Origin: Owenia fusiformis
Taxonomy: Eukaryota > Annelida > Polychaeta > Sabellida > Oweniidae
Reading direction: 5' to 3'
NCBI GenBank assembly: GCA_903813345.2
Contig: CAIIXF020000001.1
Coordinates: 27,455,915 to 27,519,914 of the forward strand
Length of the DNA stretch: 64,000 bases
Shown here: positions 21,279 to 31,773 of the stretch, one piece after another
Position numbering within the stretch: position 1 is the first letter of the stretch
Layout of the letters: each line of letters opens with the position of its first letter
Notes under the pieces: model-generated
Database searches by the model: none
Told to the model about the DNA's origin: nothing
What the model saw: the letters and a program-made list of their open reading frames with translations, nothing else
Position numbers and translations under genes: made by a program

Positions 21279-24200
21279 TCATTTTTGATTACAAGCAAAT
21301 GTGCCTATTTTTGATGCTATGGCTTTGGCGAGGCTTAAATCAGCAACTTGATAAAGAGGTGGTAGGAACGTGTGTTCCGCATCGGGGTCGGTAGCAAGAT
21401 CATTCCAGTGGGTCCCAGGGTCTTTAGCTCGCTTGTGGGGTAAGCCAACTACAATGACATCTGCATTGTAGGGATGTCCCTCAAGTTTCCTGGCTAGTGC
21501 CACAGCTTTTGGCTTAAAACGTTTTGGATGCGTCACACCATCGGTTATGATACAAACAATATTCTTATTGTTAGGCCGATCTCCATTTTTATCCAAGTAC
21601 TCCTCGGAGATTTGCTTAAGAGCTTTATCTGTTCTTGTTTTCCTCCCGTCTAACTCCATAAATAAGCCAGCAATATTGTCCAAGACTCCATCTTTTGTGT
21701 TGTTAGTATTTAAGTAAAACTGGTCTTTGACGGTCTTGTCGAATACCAGTGCTGCAAACTGCGCTTCTGTCTGACCGGGACCAACTTCGAACTGGTTGAC
21801 TATGTTTGCCATTAACGATGTCACGTCTTTTAATACTTCTCGCTTTACACTGTAGCTGTTATCTACCGCAAATACCACGTCGGGACCACATTCTTAAAAA
21901 AGCATATGAACTTTTCATAATAATAATTGTGCTAAGAGCTGTAAGACGTATCACAGCGTAATCAAACACAGGAATATGTATCCGATGAATTAGTTTCGAG
22001 ATCTATTTTTAATCTAGATGTGACATAAAATTGAATAAAATATTGACAAATAGTTGGTTCTCTAAGGATTTATCTCATTCCTCTCATGATCAAATAAAAA
22101 ATACTTGTACATTATTATTAAAATAAAAGATGCTTGCATATCTTTTATATCATTATTAAAATAAAAAATATTTGTATATTATTGGAAATTAGATTTGTTA
22201 TTTAATGTATGGTCATGATAAATAAATCTGTACAGACATCATTTGAAGGACATTTTTAAAATTACTTACGTGGTATTGGAATGTCGTCGCCTAGTCCGGC
22301 TGAAAAATAATAACGTAACTAAAAAAGATGCAAATGGTACTTTTACAACCGATTATCAATGTGTTATCAACCAGTAAATTTATTTGAGCAAACTGTCTTA
22401 TTTGATATTAAATAATAATCACCTATAATGTTCAAACTATTCAGACAAACGTACCATTAATACGTCAATCGAAATACATATCTGACTTGCATTAACTGAC
22501 ATTATATTGCTATTCAGACTTTCCACTTTGATAAAGAAATATCAAATTTACTTGAGCAATCCGTTCCAGACCAGATTTTGTTGCTTCAGGCCATTTTCGA
22601 TTTAACATTGCCAATTTAACAATCAATGTGTAAGTCTTACATTGGAAGTAAATATATCTCAATTGGACAAGGTCTTTATTTAATATTCTATAACCATAAA
22701 GGCACTAACCGTCATCACCTAGTGGGGGCAGATCAAAATGTGGTGGTCCTGTAAAATAAAATACCGTAGTGTTATCAATGGAAGCTCCATCTATACGCAG
22801 TAGTTAACTTCATCGCCATTAGGCAAAAGAGAATCGTTTTAAAGATATTGAAAATAGTAAAATTATCCAATTATATTTTTCGTAAAATTGTACCTACTGT
22901 ACCTCAAAGAATGGGGTATATAATCTCTTCTAATGATGAAATTCTTTATTTTTGAACGAGAGATGACAGTTGATTCTGATTATGAGAAACGACGAATGCT
23001 TTGAATTCCATGTGATCTTATACCAGTAATTACCCTTTGCAATCGTTCGACTTCGCTTCTCAAAATAGAGCTTCGTCTTCAGAAGCTCATAACTAGACTC
23101 TGCGCGCGGGGTAATTACCATCACTGTATGTTTAATATTACTTTTTGAGACAAAACAAATGAAACCGACATTCGTTTTTTAGTTCTTTTGAACTCTATTT
23201 TATGATCATTTTAAATAGACCATGCTACACTCTAAAAGGTTCAGAAAATGAATAAGGCATATTGTACTGATGGAGTAATGGATTCAATTATTTGGAACAA
23301 TAATTTAATCAAAACAATTGGAAAACAGAATAAAATAATGCCATATGAACAATTATCTCATATCATCGGAAAAATGCAACAAACCTAATTCAGTATTTAG
23401 GCTTAAAAGCCAATATTAGCAAACAAATTATTGATGAAAATATGAATACTAATGAAGACAATATTAATTTTATGGGTAAAGATATAACACAATGTACCAC
23501 ATCAGATTTTAAAAATGAATTCGTTAAATATAAACATGTTGGCATTTTAATAAATAATATGAAAATTGATAAAAGTTCTTGGTTAGGTGCTCATAATTGT
23601 ACTTATGAAAATGTGTTCCGTATTTTACATTGGAAGTCACTTCACAATATTTTTCCGTGTAATTCGATTCTGTTAAAGTTAAAGTTATTAACCATTAAAA
23701 TAGCTTTCTAATTAATCTAAATATTGTGTCGGTTGCAGTGATTGCCTAATGCGATTTAGTGAATCATACACTATTGAACGGTGATAGACAATGAATTACA
23801 TTATTTGATTTATATCAAAATTGAATCCGGCCGACATTGTTGGTGAAGTTAACTGCAGCCATCGCCAATGTCTTTCAAATCAGAAACACATTTTCAACAC
23901 ACATACGAGAATACGGCAATACTCACTATCTTGAAATAAAGCTCTAAGTGCATAGAGCCTAGGCACGATCCATAAGGAAGGTTGATCCCAATTATACGTT
24001 CCTCCTACTTGGAAATCTTCATCGTACCTAAAGATGTTATAAAATAGAGGTGCTAAAAGTATGGCTAGTATTTACAAAAGTAATATTTTAATAGGTTCCT
24101 TTTAGATAAAGTGGAAAACAATATTTCCCATGTTATTTTCCCATAGGGAAAAATCATTGCTTTCAGCTAAGTTTGGTCACCCATAATGGGTACCAAATCC

Positions 24201-27162
24201 TACGTCCTTCAGCATCTCAAGTGGTAAAACTTGAAACTTGAATGAGAAAGCCACTTACGATTTGATATTGAGGGTGTCATACATCGTTGTATAAGGTATG
24301 TTATCCGTTGCAGCTTGCCAAGGATTTGCATTCGATATGACACCGACGGGATCATCTTTTGAGTAGAACACTCCCAAAACATTCATTTGATTCACCCTGA
24401 GCTAAAATTTAGTATGGAAACATTTCAAAATATACCGTCGCATTAACAGTTTTAAAGTGGTACGAACTGCTTGATAAAAATAATTTCAAAAAACATAGTT
24501 TCATATTTTTGTAAACACTGATATCGATCTTACATAAGCCTCTTGCGGTATCGAAACTGTGACAAGTCCTCCTTGATCTCCTTGTGAAGCGTCCCATGGT
24601 AAGGCAGTTTTGTGCTTAAGAGTATATTCGTATTTTTCTGGACCGCTAAATTCCCAAATGCCAACGTATGCAGTACCCTTTGAGCCAGGATGGCGGTAGT
24701 ATTCATATCCAGTAACCACACCATCACACGGAAAGATATCTCCTACCTTAAAAGCAGTGAAATAGGGATGACGTCAACATTTTTACCATCGCATATATAT
24801 TTTCTCCCATAAGATACACATGTACAATATCCAGTTGAATTGACTTACGATTCCAATCATATGGTGGAATTATTTCAGATTCAAGGTGTAAAATATTTAA
24901 ATTATATGGATATTCACATAATGAACACAAAAATGTATAAATCATAAATTTTCCCGGGATAGAGATTATATACTATAAGGAAGATGAGTCAAAACCATTT
25001 TAATTAGAGCTGATTCTGCATTCCCTTATGGGGGGGGGGGGGTATGATAAGGTAATTCATCTGATCATGAAAGGAGTTTTTCTTTTTGTCATGGATAAGG
25101 GCCTCGGGGTTTACTAAGAGCATTTTCTGAAAAGATATTAAGCACTTATCTAGGGTGAGAGAGAAGAGAGACCGAAGTGTCATTAAGCTTGTTATTTACA
25201 TCAGTTTACTTAAAAAAAGAATCTAAACAGGTAACGAGGAAAAGGCACCTGTAGGTTTCCCCAGTTATCCCCGCTTTGTGGTAACTCCTTCATAAGCGCG
25301 TTTACAGGGACAGTATCAAGGGCTTGACATTTTGCATTGTCAAATATAGGACCTTGACTTGCAGTTGCATCATCTAAAAGTCAAAATTAAAATTGTGAAC
25401 AGTCCATTATTATATAAGATGCTTAAAAATATATTTATATATATATAAAAGATATCTAGATGTTTTGTTTATCATTTTGTACAATACCTCCTTCAAATTC
25501 AGCTTGAATTGCATATGTTCTCTTCACGTAATTCATCTGATTATTTGGGGCAAAGTTAAACTCCGCACCAACTGTAAATTGGTCGTCAAAGTACTACAAT
25601 CAAGAAAAGTAATTATATAATAATACTAAGAATACTTATATAAATACAGACTTTTTCTGAGAATTTACATCTGAAAAAAAATCAGTTCTCTAACGATATC
25701 GGAATATACATGTATATTTTATGATAGACGTATCACACAGGTTAATGTAAAATCAGTTTGATGTTTAACATTTTTACACTTCACCATTTAGGCATTTTCA
25801 AAATGATTCCAATGGCCATGTTGCTTGTTAATTTCCGGTATAAAGATCTTACCCCTCCGTTAAACGTAAAGAAATAATCTTCTAATAATAGTTCAGGATT
25901 TTCTCCCTTATACAAATTAGCATTTGCCACTCCACATTTAGAAGCACTCCTCGAGAAATGGATTCCTATAAAGTCTCCCTTCTGTACGGGCGCCTGAAGT
26001 AGAACAAACACATGCATATACACATGATAACTAACTACTGAAACATGTAATCTGGCTCAAACACTTATCTCATACCTCGTACACTGTAGCTACCGCATGT
26101 TTTCCAGAGTTGCAAGTGTAACATCGACGACATCATGTTTATAAGAAATACCTGCCATAAAACCTCTCCATAAGTTTGCCAACCGAAAGTCAATGCTGTG
26201 TTCTAAGAACTGCCCTAGTTTTGTATATTTTTTAGAATAACAATTAAGTAGAAACTTGATGACTATGATGTATTTGGAGTGGGTGTGTAAATACCTCAGG
26301 ACTGACGGGAACTGTATGCTTTCCAACGGTAGTTGCTGGCAATTCTGTTTTAAAGATAAGCTTAAATACGCCATTTTGTACGATTCTCCATACAGACACA
26401 AATGCTGCATCTTTAGGGTCGTTCCTAAATAAGAAATCACAGTAATTAAACATACATCAGAAAATCATATTATAGGGCCAATATGAAAACAGCTATTGTT
26501 CTGTAATTAAAACAACGATCATTTAATATCTAAACGTATCTAGTCATTTCTTTAAGGCGAGTCTAGTGGAGCGACATGAACATCCGTTTCTCCAATGCAT
26601 CCTTCACATTAGCCACTCATTCTACTCTACCTTTAACATATCATAGCACATGTTTAAGTATTAGTATTATGAGAGGTGTTCTCATTTCATGAATACCTAT
26701 AATATGTCCATGATTTCACGACACCATTACACGGGAAAACATTATCAGTCATAAGGTTTGCCCAATTTCCACCAGTGTCAGGCAACGACTTCACCTCTCC
26801 CCCACCATTCTTGGGAAAACCTACTACGCTAGGGCATGTCCCTGTAGCTTGCCCTGGAAAGACAATTACGCCAATCTTGCTTATTATATCATGGTCAGAA
26901 ACAAAAGATGGTTACAGTCGGTTCAATGAGAAAGAATTTAAGCCTGAAAGTAGGAATGTCTTTACAAATGGATGAGACCCAAGTCTTGCTTGATTACGAC
27001 AAATAAAAGTGTAATGGACATTTAAATAAAAAAATTGTTCCATTTATTGTTCACTCATTTTGGGGCTGGGTATATAATAGCCGCAAATATTGAATATACA
27101 AAAAGTTATTTACCTTTAACCACTGCACACGCAGCTACCATAGTGACCAAACGCATCAACAT
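21279..27162 (-). CDS. Secreted protein with two copies of an unrecognised domain and a C-terminal vWA domain, complete 12-exon gene
   Basis: Coding exons in order: 27,162-27,114; 26,853-26,697; 26,424-26,295; 25,993-25,853; 25,593-25,488; 25,373-25,249; 24,746-24,534; 24,401-24,259; 24,027-23,927; 22,748-22,710; 22,299-22,270; 21,892-21,279. Phases match across all joins and give 615 residues. Residues 1-15 or so (MLMRLVTMVAACAVV) are a signal peptide. Two homologous units follow, about 17-194 and 195-388; matching pieces are NWANLMTDNVFPCNGVV / NWGNLQVGDIFPCDGVV, AFVSVWR / AYVGIWE, FKTELP / HKTALP, DFIGIHFS / NVLGVFYS and YFDDQFTVGAEF / YDEDFQVGGTY. I do not recognise this likely all-beta unit. 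A short acidic/proline linker from two tiny exons (LPPLGDD, LGDDIPIP) leads to the vWA domain (about 413-615) with intact MIDAS DNSYS (422-426) and ITDG. It is probably a matrix or recognition protein that binds metal-dependently. The donor after exon 6 (GTGCCT) is weak, but the A/B alignment supports it. Confidence 0.85.
23262..23711 (+). pseudogene. Possible LINE ORF fragment
   Basis: Very A/T-rich broken frames read DGVMDSIIWNNNLIKTIGKQ and, further on, a frame at 23,442-23,711 with SSWLGAHNC. A WNN-x-x-I-K stretch resembles the region after the polymerase in some LINE proteins. It lies in the intron between vWA-gene exons 9 and 10. The likeness is weak; it may be chance. Confidence 0.2.
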
Positions 27163-27799
27163 GACTCTAAAATGGCGAGTGAAGCTTAAAACATTCACCT
27201 GAAAATTCTACCTAAAACATCCTGGCTAGTAATTTCATTCAGCCATTCGAGTTTGATTTGGTTCCTTTTACGTTGAAAATAAAATGGTAGCAAAAACAAG
27301 GTTTCTATTGTCCAAAAACACACGGTTGCTCTAACCTACCTGCTAAAAACCTGAAATAAAATCAATTGAACTCCTGTGTGTTTTTGAGTCGGTTCAATCG
27401 CCCATAAAGTGGCAGTAATTTCATTAACATTATTTCAGTAAGGAACTATAATCTAAATCAATTAATCCATGCTATTAATAAAGCATCGGAGAATTGTTTT
27501 CGGACATCGATCTCATTCAATGAAATATCAATTAAAGTATACTAAAACAATCAAAACAGCCACAGAGTAATTAAAACCTTATACCTATAGTACATGTATA
27601 CTTATTCTCATAGGACGATCCCAATGAGTTTGATTTGGTTTCTATATATAAACCTTGACACTGAATCTTGTGTGTGACAATCGATTCGAAAAATGCATTG
27701 ATCTAGGCTCGAATATTAATTTACATTTTTCAAAATGCTTTTATATTGTCCCTGCGTTCGATCATGTTTTGGGATACTGAGGAATGGGAATTTGTTTCC

Positions 27800-28250
27800 A
27801 GATTACCGATTGTATTCTTAATTGTTATCTTGATGTGTCTAGATTACCGATTGTATTCTTAATTGTTGTCTCTTAGTGTCAAGATTACCGATTGTATTCT
27901 TAATTGTTATCTCGAAGTGTCTAGATTACCGATTGTATTCTTAAGTGTTGTCTCTTAGTGTCCAGATTACCGATTGTATTCTTAATTGTTGTCTCTTGGT
28001 GTCAAGATTACCGATTGTATTCTTAATTGTTGTCTCTTAGTGTCAAGATTACCGATTGAATTCTTAATTGTTATCTCGAAGTGTCTAGATTACCGATTGT
28101 ATTCTTAATTGTTATCTCGATTTGTCTAGATTACCGATTGTATTCTTAAGTGTTGTCTCTTAGTGTCCAGATTACCGATTGTATTCTTAATTGTTGTCTC
28201 TTAGTGTCAAGATTACCGATTGTATTCTTAATTGTTGTCTCTAAGTGTAT
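27800..28250. repeat. Minisatellite, 11 units of 41 bases
   Basis: Each unit begins AGATTACCGATTGTATTCTT. Two unit types differ in the second half (TTATCTCGAAGTGTCT and TTGTCTCTTAGTGTCA). Units 3-6 and 8-11 repeat the same type order, so a four-unit block was itself duplicated. It lies in the 5' intron of the vWA gene, between the proposed first exon and the ATG exon. Confidence 0.9.
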
Positions 28251-28610
28251 TTTAAAGTGTATTTTGTTAAATGAAACTTGTCATTATGCATGTATTGATA
28301 TTTTGATATTTTGAATAAGATGACATGACGGTAGTAATGTCATTAAGGATAAAAAAATGAATTATCCAATGATAAAATAAAGTATCAAATGAACAGTTCT
28401 AAAATATATTTTTTCCAAAATGCTACCTTCGTGAAATAATGTCAGTGGAGTATTTGCCAATTCGAAAATTTAATTAATATGCAATTGGCCTATATCAGAG
28501 AAAACAAAATTAGTTAAAATACCGATTTCATATCAGATCAACCCTGTCTAAAAACAAGAATATAATGAACAAACTTAGGAATGAATAATACTATTAAAGT
28601 CCTTGCTTAC

Positions 28611-28688
28611 CTTATGAGATGCCAGCTACCTACAAGTGTTGATGTCACCGCAATATAGGGAGATGTCCTAACTAGATAGTCTTATATA
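28611..28688 (-). promoter_or_regulatory. Candidate TATA box and 5' untranslated exon of the vWA gene
   Basis: On the minus strand TATATAAG occupies 28,688-28,681. About 30 bases downstream a short untranslated exon would start and end at 28,611 with the strong donor CATAAG/GTAAGC. The matching acceptor CCATTTTAG lies four bases before the ATG at 27,162, which shows that exon 1 of the coding sequence is preceded by an intron. The transcription start is inferred. Confidence 0.5.
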
Positions 28689-28999
28689 CTAGTCGCTCAA
28701 ACAATGTGTCATCAATCATTAATCCTAGATAAAAGCAACGGATTATTATTTTTTAGTACAATTGACTAATTAAAAAGTCAAGATTGCATGAAATTATTCC
28801 CGATAAGAAGGGCAAAAGTTGTTTGTGAACGGGTTGTTGGCACAATCAGTATGGATGGTTAGATCTGCTTAGCATCTCAGTCGTATCACCGATCATCTAT
28901 CTTTCAATGTAATTTTCAAAGTAATTATAAACAATAATTATAAAGTATCGTTTTTATTCCAAGACTGGTAGAGAGGATGGAGAGGAGTACGTATGGTAA

Positions 29000-29166
29000 C
29001 ACCCCGGTCACATTTCCTACGGCGACCTTGCGGTCTATCATTTCTGCGGCCAGTAACATTTCTACGTTCGCCGTGGAATTTCCGCGCTCTCATACTTTTG
29101 CAGTCACATTTCCCACGGCAGCCGCACGGTGAATTTTAAATTTCCGTAGGAAATGTGACTGGGGTG
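29000..29166. mobile_element. MITE, 167 bases, PIF/Harbinger-like
   Basis: The ends CACCCCGGTCACATTTCC and (reversed) CACCCCAGTCACATTTCC are inverted repeats of about 23 bases with one mismatch. TAA flanks both sides, the three-base target duplication typical of PIF/Harbinger elements. ACATTTC(C)-type words also recur inside. Confidence 0.7.
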
Positions 29167-30335
29167 TAAGTCAAACGAATGCAAAGAGTATGTATGTTTT
29201 GAATAACTTGTCGAATTTGATCTCGATGATGCATTTGCACCATAATGCTTCAAAATGGTAGTCATTGTAATACTACACTGATCCTAAATCATTAGAAATA
29301 TTGTGATAATTTTGGATAATGCATCCAAGGGAAATGCAAGACAATCCAAATTCTTTAAAACCATGGTTTAATCGTATGACAACCAACATGTTCATGTTTA
29401 ATCACAATATGTTCATTGAAAGGGTCATTTAATAGTATGCCATTCAAATTTCAGACAGATTTTCATGAAATCAAGTGACTATTGCAAGCTTTTAGCATAG
29501 AACTCTATTGAAGGTTGGCCCAAGATGAACAAAGGTGACATCTATTATGTCAGCTTTATTCAGCTTTATTTAGCTATTTAGAAACTATACTATTCAACAG
29601 TTTGCAACATGGAGAATGTTATGCCACTCGATCTTAACTCCAAAGGACAAAATGATCCAATAGTTTTGACCGGATGGTTAACTTGAAATTTCTGCACAGT
29701 CAAAAGATGCCACGATGAGTTTGTGATTCAGCTAATCTCAAATTCTAAGATTTTTGAGATATTTCTTCTCAGCTCACTTGTTTCTAAATAACAGTGGTAG
29801 ACATAATACTGGGGCATTGGTATAAGAGCAATACGCACGTACCATTGTCACTCCTCCTGTCAAGCGATGATCAAAGAAGTTTCAAAGCATGTTACAATGG
29901 AAAGAAAAAGATATGCTATGTATATTTACAAACAATATGGAAGCCTAATCTACAACTTCTATGAGCACATATCATTTGACATTATTGACATTATTATGTT
30001 ATTTTTATTATGGTGTCATGTATAATTATTAAAATGTTAATCTCATGTTCAATTATACAACGCCTCTTTTTATTTTACTTCAAAGATATGCCTGTGTTTC
30101 AAGTTTAATGTCCATGAAATTTGTCGTTGGAGCAATTTTAATATCTTAATTGGTTTAGTGACATGTCATTTAGATGATTAGACATCGTGTTTTTATAAAC
30201 TTTTTTATGCATTGCACTTATTGCATTGTCCAAGCATATATGGTCAGTATAGATTTTTATTCTCTAAGAGACGTATATCGAGTTAGTAATGAGGTCAACA
30301 TCGAAGTGGTTTGGTTTGACTACACTGTTAAGTTG

Positions 30336-30451
30336 ACAGAATCGTCGATTTAATACAACTACTTTTGTTACCGAAACGGAAATTCAAAAACGAAGAACTG
30401 CGCTTCTAACCCGTTCCGTTTCGGTAACACGTATTAAATCGACGATTCTGT
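30336..30451. repeat. Short palindromic element, 116 bases
   Basis: ACAGAATCGTCGATTTAATAC on the left pairs with its reverse complement on the right, followed inward by TTACCGAAACGGAA on both arms. The RNA or single strand would form a near-continuous hairpin. Confidence 0.7.
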
Positions 30452-30715
30452 TGTCTTCTGAACCACTTGTTCGCAAAGATATACATTTTCTTAAATATAT
30501 GATAATGACATACGTTTTGTGAAAAAAATGTCGTGGATATTCTGCCTTCAACGCGTGAAATGGGGAAAAAAGAAAAAAATCCTTTAAGGGTCCGACATTT
30601 TATTCATTCATTTCGAGTGGTGGGATTAACTCCAGAGTTCAAAGATGACGTACACTTAAAATGTAAACCTGTATTGAGACCTACGTCTCTGATTGGTCAA
30701 AATCGACAAACAAAT

Positions 30716-30817
30716 ATGGCGGCCTCGAAATTTTCGAAAGACGCTTCGAATAATATGATGTTAATTTCTGGCGTGTTAACCAATATCATAGCTTTTTATT
30801 TCATATATCAAGTTTAA
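30716..30817 (+). CDS. Possible 33-residue membrane microprotein or first exon
   Basis: ATATGGCGG gives an ATG in good context, and GATTGG (an inverted CCAAT box) lies about 25 bases upstream. The frame encodes MAASKFSKDASNNM followed by a hydrophobic stretch ending FYFIYQV and a stop. A small single-pass membrane protein is possible. Equally it may be a chance frame near a promoter-like sequence; no splice partner was found. Confidence 0.2.
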   Translation: MAASKFSKDASNNMMLISGVLTNIIAFYFIYQV

Positions 30818-31056
30818 GAAAGATGTACGGAATATGACTACATTAATCAAAATATCATATCGAAGCGTTGTTTTTGGAAACCAGCCGGTGAAAATTCAAA
30901 CAAACGAAGGTGGTAAGCCATAAATCATGTCTGTTATCTCTAAGCTTTGGGGCTTTCCCTCCTCTTAGCGTTATTGATGTATTATCTCCATATCGTTCAT
31001 GCCATCTATTTTGTAGCTATGGTTATATCTCAGGATTTAGAATCTGATAAATATAA

Positions 31057-31770
31057 CACCCTATACAGACTGTGCTATACGAAAACAAGCGGTGTGGATA
31101 TCATGTGCGCAAGGTGCGGATATTAACGGTCAATTTTGAATTTGTGATATTTCATAAACTAAGGCATGTTGGGTTCTCAATTATAGTAATCCATTTGTAG
31201 AGGATAATTAATAAAAGGGAAATTTTGTGTATAGTTGTATTCTTCATTTTTTAACGACGCACTAAGCATTCATCCTTGCTCCATAGCATTTGAATTTGAG
31301 ATTGTTGCTTTATTACACAGTTTACAGCCTTAATTCAGTACAGGTGATCGAGAAGGCCAATCGATATAAATTATTTTTGCATTTTTTCTGTATCGGATAT
31401 GTGCTACCTCTAAACAAGCGGTGCGGATATCGTCACTTTTCAAAATGTAAATATAACTTGTATTGATAGGTCATCTCGATCATCAATATCAATGAATGAA
31501 TTCTGTTTACGCTGTGAAACAGCTGCAATTCAAATTATTAGAAAGTATTATTGCTTGATGTGTCGCCATAGAATGAAATACACACCTATTTACAGAATTT
31601 CCTTTTTATTAGGGCACCTGCACACCTGTACGAATATAGTTGAGTACACAACATGCCTTATGTTGGTGAAATATCACGAAATCAAATTAGAAAATTACCG
31701 TTAATATCCGCACTTTGCGTACAAGATATCCGCACCGCTTGTTTTGGTATAGCATAGTCTGTATAGCGTG
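31057..31770. mobile_element. TIR element, 714 bases, PIF/Harbinger-like
   Basis: Ends CACCCTATACAGACT and (reversed) CACGCTATACAGACT continue as inverted repeats for about 150 bases, including AAAACAAGCGGTG and GTGCGGATATTAACGG. TAA flanks both sides (31,054-31,056 and 31,771-31,773). AACAAGCGGTGCGGATATCG also occurs once more inside, near 31,413. No transposase frame. Confidence 0.75.
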
Positions 31771-31773
31771 TAA

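Larger units (their letters stand above)
17391..21905. repeat. Segmental duplication, copy B
   Basis: It is collinear with copy A (1-10,045). It lacks the LINE/TIR, 711-base and 348-base inserts of copy A. It contains about 2.3 kb (17,920-20,270), including the LamG exon, that copy A does not have, and its own insert at 20,462-20,757. It contains the true terminal exon of the vWA gene. Confidence 0.85.

Noticed and set aside
24501-24727. Two overlapping minus-strand frames at one vWA-gene exon
   Set aside because: Only the frame that joins in phase with neighbouring exons (24,746-24,534) is real; the other is a shadow.
26775-26975. Plus-strand 66-codon frame
   Set aside because: It overlaps exon 2 of the vWA gene in antisense and carries no recognisable feature.
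27800-28250. CRISPR-like array
   Set aside because: The 41-base units are directly adjacent with no unique spacers, and the genome is animal.
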